Part shown: in pieces, positions 11,842-22,662 of the stretch
Numbering within the stretch: position 1 is the stretch's first letter
Layout: every line of letters begins with the position of its first letter
Assembly (NCBI GenBank): GCA_028583685.1
Contig: JAMXIF010000003.1
Coordinates: forward strand, 54,854,134-54,918,133
Direction: 5' to 3'
DNA from: Petaurus breviceps papuanus
Taxonomy: Eukaryota; Chordata; Mammalia; Diprotodontia; Petauridae
DNA: 64,000 nt
Made by a program: the position numbers and the translations under genes
The notes under the pieces: model-generated
Told to the model about the DNA's origin: nothing
Seen by the model: only the letters and a program-made list of their open reading frames with translations
The model's database searches: none

Positions 11842-11922
11842 AGTGTCTGAGGCCAGATTTGACCTCAGGCCCTCCTGACTCCAGGGCCGGTGCTCTATCC
11901 ACTGTGCCATCTAGCCACCCCT
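11729..11922 (-). repeat. WSINE-type SINE nested in L1, with internal (TG)n
   Basis: Standard SINE body with TSD aatgacttgtattctt (11713-11728) / aatgacttttattctt (11923-11938). A pure (TG)n tract of about 43 bp (11796-11839) sits between 'gggctagt' and 'taagtgtctgag', making this copy longer than its relatives. Confidence 0.9.
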
Positions 11923-13099
11923 AATGACTTTTATTCTTATAAATTTGACTTGTTTCTCTATATATTTTAGAAATGAGGCCATTATCAGAAGCATTGGATA
12001 TAAAAATTGTTCCCAGCTTTCTGTTTTCCTTCTAATCTTGGTTGCAATGGTTTTGTTTGTGCAAAAATTTTTTAATTTCATGTAATCAAAATTATTTATT
12101 TTGTATTTCATAAGTTCTCTATTTTTTGTTTGGTTATAAATTCTTCCCTTCTCCATCGATATGACAGGTAAACTATTCCTTGCTTTCTTAATTTGCTTAT
12201 GATATCATCTCTTATGTCTAAATCATGTACCTATTTTGACCTTATCTTGGTATAGGGTGTGAGATGTTGGTCTATGCCTAGTTTCTACCATACAATTTTA
12301 CAGGTTTCCCAGCAGTTTTTGTCAAATCTTATCCCAGAAATTGGAACCTTTGGGTTTATTAAATAATAGATTACTATAGTAATTTACTATATGTCTTATG
12401 AACCTAATCTATCTCACTGATCCACCACTCTATTCCTAGCCAGCAACAAATAGTTTTGATGATTGATGCTTTATAATATAGTTTTAGATGTGATATGGGT
12501 AGGCCACCTTCCTTTGCATTTTTCATTAATTCCCTTGATATTCTTAACCTTTTGTTCTTCCAGATGAATTTTATTATTTTTTTTCTAGCTCTATAAAATA
12601 GTTTTTGGTAGATTGATTGGCATGGTACTGAATGAGCAAGTTAATTTAGGTAAACTATCATTTTTATTACATTAGCTTGGCCTGCCCATGGGAAATGATA
12701 TTTTTCTAATTGTTTAGATATGACTTTATTTGCATGAAAAGTGTTTTGTAATTGTGTTCATGTAGTTTCTGGGTTTGTCTTGGCAGGTAGACTCCCAGAT
12801 ATTTTATATTGTCTGTTATTTTAAATGGAATTTCTCTTTCTATCTCTTGCTGTTGGGCTTTGTTGGTAATGTATAGAAATGCTGATGATTTATGTGGATT
12901 TATTTTATATCCTGCAACTTTGTTAAAGTTTTTAACTTTTTTTTAGTTGATTCTCTAGGATTCTCTAAATATACCATCGTATCATCTGCAAAGAGTGATA
13001 GTTTTGTTTCCTCATTCCTATTCTAATTCCTTCCTGTCTTGTTACTAATGCAACATGTCTAGTATGATATTGAATAATAATGATGACAATGGGCATCCT

Positions 13100-13480
13100 T
13101 AGAAAACTTGAGGCTTAAGTTTATGATTAGGTATGTTGACTTCAGGCATGTGCTTTGATAGGAAATCTCTCATTGTCCCAGTTGCTATCTATTTTTGAGC
13201 TGGGGAAGTTCACTTAATTAAGTCTGTAGTCTGACTTGTGCTCAAAAGGAAACCAAAAAGCAGGTGGCCTTGAACCTGAGGTCCAGTAACTCTCCTTTCA
13301 GGCAATCTGGACAAGCCTATGTAGCCCATGTGCTTCTGTTACAAGTTACCACACTCTGCACACTGGCACAGTTTCCCTGCCCCTCTCTCTCCATTCCCTC
13401 ATGTAGGCTTACTCTGCTATGTTCAAATCTTTCTTCTCAGAATGGAAAAGAAGTATGATATACCTCAAAAATCATTTAAC
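13100..13480. other. Unique sequence between two L1 pieces
   Basis: No recognised repeat. A 64-aa frame (13264-13458) has no recognisable domain or flanking splice pattern and is not called as a gene. Confidence 0.45.
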
Positions 13481-13484
13481 TGTA

Positions 13485-14480
13485 CATAATCTTTGATCCA
13501 ATAATATTTATATTAAGCACATATGTCATGGAGGTTAAGTACAGAGGGATAGAACTCATGTCTGCAAGAATATCTATAGTTAAAATTTTTGTTGTAGCAA
13601 GATAGGTACCAATCATTCAGGAAAAGGCTACATGAATTGTAGTATATGAATGCAATGGATCACTATCATGCCATAAGGAATGAAAAATATGACATATTTA
13701 AATACATGTGAAAGACACGTATGAACTGATACAGAGTGAAGTAAGCACGACCAAGAGAACAATTTCCTTGATGAACACAATAATAACACCAGGGGAAACG
13801 AATCTGAAAGACCTCAGGACTCTGATGAAAGCAGCAACCAATCATGACTTCCAAAGACAGAAGATGAAACATAACTTCCTCCTCTTGAAGTGATGGGTTA
13901 GAGACAGAATCAGACTGACATTCACAGCCGTGGCTTGATTTGTTGTTGATCATATGCCAGTTTTGCATGGCAGGGAGGGCATATGCTCAGGGCAGGGGAA
14001 AGGTGGGTTGGTGAGCAGTGACGGACATGAAAATAATGTCAAGGGGCAGCTAGGTGGCGCAGTGAATAGAGCACTGGCCCTGGAGTCAGGAGGACCTGAG
14101 TTCAAATGTGACCTCAGACACTTAACACCAAAAACTAGCCATGTGACCTTGGGCAAGTCACTTAACCCCAATTGCCCTGCCTTCCCTCCAAAAAGCAAAA
14201 AAAAAAAAAAAAAGAAAAGAATGTCAATAAAACATTTTTAAGTTCATAGAAGAGAGAAGTAAAGCAGGTGATGCAAATATAGCAATTTTATCACATTACC
14301 TTGTTAAATGTTATATACATATTACATATATAATGTACATATATTTTTAAAAATCATGAATTTCCCTGTGCCTTATATACTACCCTTTAGCCTGTTCTTT
14401 TTGTTTTGAAATGTTTGTAGTTTTTTTTGATGATTAAGTTCACAATAAAAAAAACAAAAAAAATTTTTTAAAGAAATGCT
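13485..14480 (+). mobile_element. Old L1 3' end, sense
   Basis: Wording follows the L1 3' region: 'atgaattgtagtatatgaatgcaatggatcactatcatgcc', 'atgaactgatacagagtgaagtaagcacgaccaagagaac', 'cagaagatgaaacataacttcctcc'. It continues past a SINE to an A-rich tail at about 14440-14465 (cacaataaaaaaaac). It is a more diverged L1 lineage than the minus-strand copy next door. Confidence 0.7.
14043..14219 (+). repeat. WSINE-type SINE
   Basis: Near-consensus head 'gggcagctaggtggcgcag', 'gagttcaaatgtgacctcag', core 'gaccttgggcaagtcacttaacccc' and an A tail of 17 bp plus. Short TSD aatgtcaa at 14035-14042 and 14220-14227. It lies in the plus-strand L1 3' end. Confidence 0.9.
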
Positions 14481-14534
14481 AAGAACATGAAAGGTGCCTG
14501 ATTCTTAGTCAATAAAGAGGCAGGCCCAGCCTCT

Positions 14535-14777
14535 GTTGTTGTTTTGTCATGTCCAACTCTTAATGACCCCATTTGGGGTTTTCTTGGCAAAGATACTGAA
14601 GTGGTTTGCCATTTCCTTCTCCAACTCATTTTACAGATGAGGAAATTGAGGAAAGTAGGGCTAAGTGACTTGGTCAGGGTCACATAACTAGTAAGTCTCT
14701 GAAACCAGATTTGAACTCAGGAAGAGGAGACTTCCTGACTCCAGGCCCTACACTCTCTGCACTGCATCATCTAATTG
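14535..14777 (-). repeat. BovB-tailed SINE
   Basis: In reverse: 'gttgttgttttgtcatgtcc', 'gaccccatttggggttttcttggc', 'actgaagtggtttgccatttccttctcc', then the tRNA head at right. TSD ccagcctct (14526-14534) / ccagtctct (14778-14786) with one mismatch. Confidence 0.85.
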
Positions 14778-14789
14778 CCAGTCTCTAGA

Positions 14790-15175
14790 ACCCAATGAAA
14801 ATAGAATCAGTGAACATGCAAAAGCTGCATAGGAAGATACTCTGAAGTTGCCTCAGCATCACATGTACACTCTATAATATCATTAAGTTGATTGGGGTGG
14901 GGGCAGGGAGCTCCTCTGATCCACACTCCCTTACATAAGTAATTATGGATTCATTTTCTGAGTAGTTTCTGAGATCTTCTTTTGGCTTTCCTTTTCAAGA
15001 TTTAATTTAGAAAAACATGGCTTTCAAAAAGGAAATGCTCCAACTAAGCAAGAGGAATTACAATCTGTTTACCTAAAGCCCAAAGCCATCAGTGCATCGG
15101 TCTTTTAGCCAAAGTGATGAGGGAAAAAATGGTGGCAGAGGATTTGTGAGAAATAGCACTTTATCAGTTTTAAAA
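14790..15175. other. Unique sequence
   Basis: No repeat family recognised. The frame at 15092-15310 runs into the next SINE and is not a gene. Confidence 0.45.
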
Positions 15176-15180
15176 CTGCC

Positions 15181-15420
15181 GTTGTTGAGTTGTTTCAGTC
15201 ATGTCCAATTCTCTGTGACCCCATTTGGGGTTTTCTTGGCAAAGATACTGGAGTGGTTTGCCATTTCTTTCTCATTTTACAGACAAGGAAACTTAGGGAA
15301 ACAGGGTTAAATAAATGACTTGCCAGGGTCACACAGCTAGTGAGTGTCTGAGGCTGGGTTTGAACTCAGGTCCGCTGGACTCCAGGCCCAGTGCTTCATT
15401 CACTGTACCATCTAGCTGCC
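15181..15420 (-). repeat. BovB-tailed SINE
   Basis: Full length in reverse, from 'gttgttgagttgtttcagtcatgtcc' to 'cactgtaccatctagctgcc', including the tail motif 'gatactggagtggtttgcc'. Confidence 0.88.
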
Positions 15421-15429
15421 CAGTTTTTC

Positions 15430-15690
15430 ATTATGGAGCCCAGAATAAAGGTTAGAATGTTGGCCTTGGAATCAGGATGACTTGTATTTGAACCCTGTCT
15501 TTGACATTAACTGTATGATCATGCATAAATCACTTAACCTCTCTGAGCCCCCAGATTTCTAATCTGTAAAATGGGTTTAGTGATACTCCTTAACTCATAG
15601 GGTTGTTGAAATGAGAATATTTATAAAGTACTTTGTGAAATTTTATGTCCTATGTAACAATCAACTATTTTATAAATGTAAATCATTATT
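15430..15690 (+). repeat. CORE-SINE (MIR/MAR1)
   Basis: 'ttggccttggaatcaggatgacttg', 'gatcatgcataaatcacttaacctctctgagccc', 'gtaaaatgggtttagtgatactcc', 'catagggttgttgaaatgag', 'ataaagtactttgtg'. This order matches MIR-class SINEs. Confidence 0.75.
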
Positions 15691-15699
15691 ACTGCTCAT

Positions 15700-16620
15700 G
15701 ACTTGATCTTGTACTGATTAGGAATGTCAGAACTGAACATGATATGGAGTTATGCACATTGGCTTCACAAACTGAAAGGGCAAATCTCCTTTCTGCAAGA
15801 CCCTGTGGTCCTATCAGGTACATCCTGTGTAACTGATACTCAATGAGTAAACTATGTTAAGTAATAATATAATAGTTCAAATTTACATATCATTGTGTAA
15901 TTTCTTATTTAGCACTTTGAACTTTTCAAGATTCTTTTCTCACAATTCCATATGTTAAGTATTGCAAGCATTATTATTTTTCTACTTTATTGATAAGGAC
16001 CCTTGTTAAGGAACTAAAATTTTATACTATGCATGTTCCATATATTTCAAAGAAGTAGTAGTCTATGTGATGTAAATAAATAAGGAGGATTAGTTTATAG
16101 ATATCAGCAGGTGCAAGGAATCATGTTACCAATCCCAAGAGAGAGTTAATGATGAATGGTGGTTCCATTTGGTGGTGGGTGGAAGGAGTTGGGTGGCTAT
16201 GGAGGTGGTTGGTGCAAGTAGGTCTGATAAGTTTGACCATAACCAGAAATGTACTGTCTTCCTGGAGAATGTATTTGAGATGTGATGGAAAAACCTACCA
16301 AGACCTATGAAAACCATTCATCACTATGGTTCTTGCACAAAAGAGGTGCTTAATAAACATTTACTGAAGAAATAAATGAGAATTAATGATATAGATTAGA
16401 ATGTATGGACTTTGATATGCTTGCTGAGAAACTGAAATATCTGAAGGTCACATGTAGTGTTTTCATTTCTTCTTTCAGTTGAAGGACATGACTTTAGAAG
16501 AGGAAGAAAAATCTGGGAAATGAACAAGAGAGTATATTTAACAGGTTATGACCAGGAGCTAGTTTTCTGATTCATACTGTAGAAAAGAAGGCCCTGAAGA
16601 GTTGATGATATAGTGACCAG
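15700..16620. other. Mostly unique; short L2/MIR 3' scrap
   Basis: The only repeat-like phrase is 'gaggtgcttaataaacatttactg' near 16344, an L2/MIR 3' terminus. The 63-aa frame at 16126-16317 has no recognisable features. Confidence 0.45.
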
Positions 16621-16624
16621 TCAC

Positions 16625-16666
16625 AAAAATTTAGAGCTGGAAGGAATAATAGTGACCATCTAGTCC
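16625..16666 (-). repeat. CR1/L3-like LINE 3' segment (left of hAT)
   Basis: 'tttagagctggaaggaataatagtgaccatctagtcc' matches the antisense 3' end of CR1 elements (gttggaagggacc...atcatctagtccaacc). The copy resumes at about 16905 after a DNA transposon. Confidence 0.6.
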
Positions 16667-16900
16667 CAGGGTTCTTAACTTGGGGTTCATGGCTCCCCAA
16701 AGGCTTTGTGGGTAAGTTTCAGGGGTTCCATGAGCTTAGATGGGGGAATGACATAATTTATTTTCCCTAACCTCTAACTGAAATTTAGCATCTCCCTCCA
16801 TTATGAATTTTTGAAAACCACCAACATTATTCTGAGAAGGGGTACATAGAGTACCATGCCACCAAAGGGGTCCATGTCACCAAAAAGATTAAGAATTCCT
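16667..16900 (+). mobile_element. Small non-autonomous hAT-like DNA transposon
   Basis: The ends are inverted: 'cagggttcttaacttggggt' at left, and 'ttaagaattcct' at right, which read in reverse gives aggaattcttaa. The interior contains the paired 'caaaggggtccatg' near the right end. Target 'tctagtcc' at left is like the hAT preference around CTAG. No transposase is present. It is old and decayed, so the right TSD is poorly preserved. Confidence 0.6.
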
Positions 16901-16904
16901 AATC

Positions 16905-17585
16905 TCCAAACAAAACCCAAAGTGAATCCCAAAGGTTACAGTGTACCAAACAAGGGGTCCTCTGCTCTTTGCTTGAAGACCTCTAATGACAGGGAGCCCA
17001 TCCCCTCCCAAGGTAATCTATTCAGTTTTTTTTTCTAAAGTTTATTTTAGACTCAAATGCCAGAACACAAATACAGAATAGAGAAAAGAAACAAAAAACA
17101 TATTGTAAACTTAAATATTGTAACTTAAATACAAAGTTAGAAAGAAAAAAAGCTTGTTGTATACATAGCAGAACATGAGAGGATTCAAAATGTGTAACAA
17201 TAAATTTTCATTTCTTGAAAGCCTGTATGATAAATAATACTCCTTGTGTTGAGAATTGTCCTTTTCTTTGCTTCCCTGTCTATTCCAGTTTTAACAGCTC
17301 TAAATGTTAGGAAAATTTTCTGAACTCCCAGCCCAAATTTGCTTCTTTGACACTTCTACACATTGCTTCTAGTCTGCCCTCTAGGGCCAAAATAGAGCAA
17401 ATATGTTTCCTCTTCCACAGGGTAGCCCATCAGAAACTTGAAGCAAGATGTCCTGTCTCTCCTGAGTCTTCTCTTCTCCAGTCTAGAGATTTCTTCAACT
17501 AAATGTCATATGACATGGACTCAAGTTGCCTAACCATCCTGGTTATCTTTCTTTGAATGCTCTCTAACTTATCAATATACTTCTC
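16905..17585 (-). repeat. CR1/L3-like LINE 3' region, interrupted
   Basis: Antisense CR1 order: 'ttgaagacctctaatgacaggg', 'aggtaatctattcagttt', 'taaatgttaggaaaattttctg', 'aggccaaaatagagc'-like (actual 'agggccaaaatagagc'), 'cctgagtcttctcttctccag', 'catcctggttatctttc', 'tgctctctaacttatcaat'. This matches the well-known antisense CR1 consensus seen in birds. A retroposed insert occupies 17030-17279. Confidence 0.7.
17030..17279 (-). mobile_element. Retroposed 250-bp tail with AATAAA inside the CR1 copy
   Basis: A T-run starts the insert, and on minus it reads 'gtctaaaataaactttag' followed by poly-A, so it carries a canonical polyadenylation signal. TSD ctattcagtttt (17018-17029) / ctattccagtttt (17280-17292) matches the interrupted CR1 text. 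The source is probably an L1 3' UTR or the 3' UTR of a processed transcript; I cannot tell which. Confidence 0.65.
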
Positions 17586-17599
17586 AAATTGAAACATCT

Positions 17600-17850
17600 G
17601 GAATAATAAAAATAATAGCTAACATTTATATGATATTTTAAGGTTTATAAAGATACACTCATTTGAGTTTCATAACATCCTTATGAAGTAGGTGTATTGT
17701 TATTCCCATTTAGCATATGAGTACACTGAGGCAGACAGAGTTTAAATGACTTGCCCAAAGTCATACTGCTAGTAAGAGGCAGAATTCAAACCTGGATCTT
17801 TCTAGTTTTAAGTTCACTGCACAATCCACTGTACCACTTAGCTGCCATAA
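17600..17850 (-). repeat. MIR-class CORE-SINE, antisense
   Basis: 'aatagctaacatttatatgatattttaaggtttataaagatac', 'ttatgaagtaggtgtattg', 'acactgaggcagacagag', 'gacttgcccaaagtcatactgc', ending 'ccactgtaccacttagctgcc'. Near full length. Confidence 0.8.
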
Positions 17851-17854
17851 CTGA

Positions 17855-18625
17855 ATGTATTACCGCAAATTGGAATTTAACTAGGGTGGGCTTTGGACAG
17901 CAGGCACAGTCTGTTTCTGGGCCTCTGCTTGAAACTGTTTCTAATTGGTAGGTCCTGCCAAAGCTTTGCTGAACTGGCACAGACTTTGAGAACTCAAAGC
18001 CACCTCCATGCCAGGTTGAGGCATCAAAGGAGGATTTTTGTGGAGGTTTACAATAACCAAACAATGGTTTGGTTTTCAAAAGAGGGATTGTATCTTACAA
18101 GTACTGGAAAGAATGTTTGGCAGAAGATTCCCCAATATGATCAAAAGAGTTCTGAACTAAAGTTTGAGGTGGAGAAGAAAAAGATTCTAGGTGTGACACA
18201 GAAAGAAGGAAAAGAGTGGAGGAGATGCCCAGTAATTCTCAGTAGACAATAATAGAGAAGAGGGCTGAAGACAATATTTGTGCCTTCCAATGTCTGTTTA
18301 AAAATGTACCAAATATGAATAATAATAAAAGTGAGCTTGAATTTTTAATACAAGGAGGTAACTATGATCTCATAGATATGATTGACTTGTTGGAATGGTG
18401 ATCATCACTGAAATACAAGAATGGAAGGATAGGCTGGGTTGGGAGGAAAAAACACTGCATATTAAAAAGTGACAATTTTTTAAAGGATGCCAGGAAAGAC
18501 ATTCATGAAAATAGGAGTAAAAATATAGTGAAGAAAATTTGTGTGAAGATAAAATGAAAAAGAAACAAGCAAATTGGTGATGGTATGTTACAGATCCTCT
18601 GAACAGAGGGAAGAAGTGAACAATG
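17855..18625. other. Unique sequence with an unassigned 119-codon frame
   Basis: A plus-strand frame at 17893-18252 runs 119 codons, overlapped by a 97-codon minus frame. I see no domain, signal peptide or splice context, and the composition is ordinary. Most likely a chance frame. Confidence 0.4.
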
Positions 18626-18639
18626 CTTGCTTGTTAATT

Positions 18640-19225
18640 TGTTCTGCCACAGATCTATTTTAGTTCCTTACCACCTGAACAATTGTAGTAGCCTCCTAAT
18701 TTGCCTCAAGTCTCTCCCCTCTCTGATCCATCCTCCAGATAGCTACAAAGTGACTTTCTTAAAGCACAGCTTTAACTACATCACTCCTCATCTCAATATT
18801 CTTCAGAGCCTCCCTATTGCCTCTAGGATCAAATACAGATTCCTTTCTTTGATTTTAAAAATACATCACAACTTAATTCAAATCTACTTTCCATCACTAT
18901 TATGCATTATTCCCCTTCATGTTCTCTATGGTACAGCTCATTTAACCTTCCTGTTGCACACCCGTGGCATGACATTTCCATCCTCCATGCCTTTGCATAG
19001 GTGGTCATCCATGGATTCTAGATTCCTTCAAAGCTCAGTTCAAATTCCACCGACACCTGAGGCCTTTCCTGATCTCTTTGGCTGCTAGTATTTACCCTTT
19101 ACCTCAAGTACATTGTATTTATTTACTTTATATATTTGCATATAATTTTATATGTACATGTTATCTTCCCAGATTAAATGTAAACATCCTGAGGGCACTC
19201 TACCATTTGTCCTTTTTTTTTTTAT
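18640..19225 (+). repeat. L2 3' half, sense
   Basis: 'gtagcctcctaatttgcctcaagtctctcccctctctgatccatcctccag', 'aaagtgactttcttaaagcacag', 'ctccctattgcctctaggatcaaatac', 'cacctgaggcctttcctgatc'. The 153-codon frame across it (18627-19088) is L2 sequence, not a gene. Confidence 0.85.
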
Positions 19226-19227
19226 CT

Positions 19228-19490
19228 GTAGTACCTAGAGAAGCATAGTGGATAGAGATTTGGCCTTAGATCCAGGAAGACCTGATTTCAAGTCCTTTTT
19301 CTGACATATACTGCCTATGTGACTTAACTGTGTAAACTATGCTCCAGACAACTATCTAAGACTATAAGTTTCACAGAAGGTGCTAGACTGCTATACTAGA
19401 GAGAGTTCCCTACATCAATGAAATCCCATGTCGTATCCCTGTCTATAATGCCTATCAGTGCCTAGAAGGCCTTTAACAAATACATATTAA
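19228..19490 (+). repeat. MAR1-type CORE-SINE variant
   Basis: Head 'aagcatagtggatagagatttgg', then 'gacaactatctaagactataagtttcacagaaggtgctag' and 'gagagagttccctacatcaatgaaatccc'. This 3' half is typical of a marsupial CORE-SINE variant; a similar 3' half occurs at 51930-52070. Confidence 0.65.
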
Positions 19491-19499
19491 TACATACAG

Positions 19500-20175
19500 A
19501 TTTATCTTTCTGATCCCATCTCTCTCTTTGCTGGAAAAATAATGTTCCCAGCTGCCAAAAGTATGTTCTTAATGCACAGATCCAAGCATGTCACTATTTT
19601 GCTGAAACTAAACAAAAAAGCCAAAACAAAACAAAAAACAAACTTTAAAACCCAACCTTTCAGGTTCTCCTTGTTGCCTATTTGAGAAAACACAAGTGCC
19701 TGGCATTTAAAGTCCTTCACAATTTAGATCCAGTTTGCCTTTCCATTCTAATTTCACATTTCTCCTTTTCCCCAATTCATGTTCCAGCCAAACTGGACCA
19801 CTAGCTATTCTCTGATCTCATCCTGCCCTCCCCAATTCCCACACAAATATGCAAATCTTTCCCTTGCCTGAAATGCATTCCCTCATCTATGCCTATTGAA
19901 ATCCTTTTCTTCTTTGAAGGCCCAGCTCAGATAACACCTCTACATAGCATCTGCCCTGATGATGCCCGTCAGTACCCTGGCTAAAAGTGGTACCTTCTCC
20001 CTCAAATTTTCCTAAAGCATACTTTTTATATTTCTCCTTTGCTCCTATCATATTCTACTTTGCTCCTATGATATTATTTTTGTATATGTCTTATCTCTTC
20101 TAACAGAAGGTAAGCTCCTGGAGGGAAGGACTCTATTGGTTTTCTTGGTTGTACCTTCAGCACCTAATGTTTGTT
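19500..20175 (+). repeat. L2 3' half, sense
   Basis: 'cttaatgcacagatccaagcatgtcac', 'ttgttgcctatttgagaaaac', 'catttaaagtccttcacaatttagatcc', 'tccagccaaactggaccac', 'ttgcctgaaatgcattccctc', 'agaaggtaagctcctggaggg', ending 'cctaatgtttgttgaatt'. An acaaaac-type A-rich run interrupts it near 19615-19645. Confidence 0.85.
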
Positions 20176-20179
20176 GAAT

Positions 20180-21330
20180 TCAGTTGCTAATAATGATACC
20201 AAAATTGTCACAGGGGTTAAATATAGCAGGGATGAAGACTTTGAATTTTGGGATGCATCCCAAATGCCCTCTTTTATTAAAAGCAGAAAATTATATACAC
20301 TCTTCATTTGCCATGCCGATAATTTCATTTATTAAGGAATACTGACCAATATGAAAGGGCTGTTGGTGATAGGAAAATTATTGAAGCAGAGGAGAAAGTG
20401 ACATTGTCTTTTTAATACTTCTAATAGTAAAGGAAGGGGATTCTGGGTATCATCAATCATGTATCCAGAAAAGCATATATTAAAAAATTAAGAGGACTGA
20501 TAGGTATCCTCCCATGGTCAGAAATGTGAAATGCACGTGGCTCAAGAGGAATTGAAGGTTTTCAAAATGCAGATGATACAATCCTAAAATGGCATAAGGA
20601 GAAAGGGATGGTTATCTAAAGAAATCTGCATGGTTTTATAGGGAGTACTCAAGGGGCTCAGATTTTTAAAGGCCATATATATAAAAATATATGCCATATA
20701 CATATGTGTGTATATGTATATATGTATATGTGTGTTCCTCTACCAATGAAATTATCCTATGTAAACATAATGCTTTTATACCCTGAGATCTCTTTATGAA
20801 GTATGGATCTCTTTGGGTCAAGAAAGTGATATGATTGGCTGAGAGGATCAGTCATGCCCATTGAACATAAAGCAGTCAGTTCCTTGGTAAGTGAAGTCAA
20901 GAGTGATCCAGCCCATTACTGGAATATTTCAATTTCAAATCCAGGATTCCAGTCTGAGCCAAGCTCCCTAGAGGGATTATTTTTGAGAGGAGAGCCTTTT
21001 TACTCTCTCCTTCCATTAACCATCTCATTGGGGAAAGGTACCAAAAGGGGGTAATACTTCTGACCTTTACTAGAGAAACACACACCAAGGACAAGCATAA
21101 ACAAACATAGACACAGACTGATAGAGAAAGATAGGTATCCTGTGGAGGAAGAAAGTTCATAGCACATGACCTCTTGAACCAGAAGGAAATTCTGGTTATT
21201 GACTCAAAAAAGAACTTCTAGTAACAAGGATTAGATTTATTTTCTGTAGCTCCAAAGAGGGAGTGGGGCAAACTGAATATAGGGTCAACCTTGGAGTTAG
21301 GATGACCTGGGTACAAATTCTGTCTCTGAT
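20180..21330. other. Unique sequence with a TA/TG tract
   Basis: Nothing recognised except a cryptic (TA)n/(TG)n tract at 20668-20735 and a short CORE-SINE head (ccttggagttaggatgacctgggtacaaattc) near 21290-21320. Confidence 0.45.
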
Positions 21331-21334
21331 ATTT

Positions 21335-22535
21335 ATTATTATTAATAATAATTGTATCTGGGTTTTTCTGTTTAGTCTCTTTGTGACCCCCATACCAGCG
21401 CATGCCAGGCTCTTCTATCCTCCACTATCTGCCAAAGTTTGTCCAAGTTCATGTTCAATGCTGCCATGACACTATCTCATCCTCTGCCATCCCCCTTTCC
21501 TTTTCCCAACATCAAGGTCTTTTCCAATAAGTCCTGTCCTCTCATGTGATCAAAATATTTAAGCTTCAGCTTTAGTATTTGTCCTTTCAATGAATAGCCT
21601 AAATTAATTTCTTTAAGTAATGACTGACTTAGTCTCCATAGCTTTGACTATATGGACTTTTGTCAGCAAGGTGATGTCACTGCTTTTTAGTGTGCTGTTC
21701 AGATTTGCTATAGCTTTCCTTCTAAGGGTCAAATATCTTTTAATTTCATGACTGCAGTTGTCATCTGTAGTGATCTTTGAGCCCAAGAATATAAGATCTG
21801 ACCTGCTTCCATTTCTTCTCCCTCTAATTTGTGAGAAAGTGATGGGACCAGTTGCCAAGATCTTAGGTTTTTTTAAAATGTTAAATTTCAAGCCAGATTT
21901 TTCACTCTCTTCTTTCACCCTCATCAAGAGGCTTATTAATTCCTCTCCATTTTCTGCCATCAGAGTGGTATCATCTGCATATCTGAGACTCTTGATATTT
22001 CACTCCACAATCTTTATTCCAGCTTTTGATTCATGTATCTTGGCATTTTGGATGATATATTCTGCATATATGATAAATAAATAAGGTGACGCTATACAGC
22101 CTTGTTATACTCCCTTTCCAATCTTAAACCAATTACTTGTTTAACTGTTGCTTTTTGGCTTGCATACAGGTTCCTTAGGAGACAAGTAAGATGATATGGT
22201 ACCCCCATCTCTTTGAGGACTTGCCACATTTTGTTGTGATCCACACAGTCAAAAGCTTTAGTGTAGTCAATGAAGCAGAAGTAAACGCTTTTCTAGAACT
22301 TTTGCTTTCTTCATGATCCAGTCAATGTTCATAATTTGGTCTTTGGTTCCTCTGCCTCTTCAAAAACCAGCTTGTTCTTCTGATAATTCTTTGTTTCATA
22401 TATTGCTGAAGCCTAGCTTGCAGAATCTTAAGCATAGCCTTGCTGGTATGCAAAATGAGTGCAATTGTTTGGTAATATGAACATTGTTTGGCATTATCCT
22501 TCTTTAGGATTGGGGCATAAACTGATCTTTTACAT
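21335..22535 (-). mobile_element. BovB-type RTE LINE, 5'-truncated
   Basis: A minus-strand frame (21960-21613) reads ENGEELISLLMRVKEESEKSGLKFNI...FLGSKITTDDNCSHEIKRYLTLRRKAIANLNSTLKS, collinear with the RTE/BovB reverse transcriptase known from ruminants (EELKSLLMKVKEESEKAGLKLNI...FLGSKITADGDCSHEIKRRLLLGRKAMTNLDSILKS). Upstream protein text continues at 22540-22320. On plus, 'tccacacagtcaaaagctttagtgtagtcaatgaagcag' matches antisense BovB. Its 3' end is near 21335 with ATT/AAT repeats. Several frame breaks; dead. The supply of BovB machinery explains the BovB-tailed SINEs nearby. Confidence 0.9.
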
Positions 22536-22539
22536 AGCA

Positions 22540-22662
22540 CTTTAAGATTTGCAAAAGCACTTTGTGAATATCTTATTTTATCTTAAAACAACACTTCAAA
22601 GTAGATATTATTATTCCAATTTTACAAATGAACAAACTGAGGCAGACAGCAATAAAGTTATC
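22540..22662 (-). repeat. MIR-class SINE, left part (split by LTR)
   Basis: 'cactttaagatttgcaaaagcactttgtgaatatc', 'tttacaaatgaacaaactgaggcagacagc'. The element resumes at about 23333 after the LTR. Confidence 0.7.

Larger units (their letters stand above)
10550..13098 (-). mobile_element. L1 LINE, 5'-truncated, ORF2 C-terminal half plus 3' UTR
   Basis: On the minus strand the sequence runs from the L1 ORF2 reverse-transcriptase region (GCPLSSLLFN-like, then an ADDT-like catalytic motif near 12985) to the C-terminal part. At 12156-11911 a frame reads FDYMKLKNFCTNKTIATKIRR...WEQF, homologous to human L1 ORF2 (WDLIKLKSFCTAKETT...WEKIF). The zinc-finger-region homologue (cccaacagtg/caccaacagtg, 'gttgaatcagttcacaac') lies near 11450-11500. 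The 3' UTR ends near 10550. Two SINEs (11193-11341, 11729-11922) are nested inside. Many breaks; dead copy. Confidence 0.9.

Noticed and set aside
14043-14110. tRNA gene from A/B-box-like sequence
   Set aside because: The boxes belong to the tRNA-derived head of a SINE, followed by the SINE core and A tail; the same holds for all other copies.
17893-18252. 119-codon open frame
   Set aside because: No recognisable domain or splice context, overlapped by an opposite-strand frame of similar length; consistent with chance.
18627-19088. 153-codon open frame, the longest in the window
   Set aside because: Lies wholly in L2 3' sequence; the wording matches the LINE.
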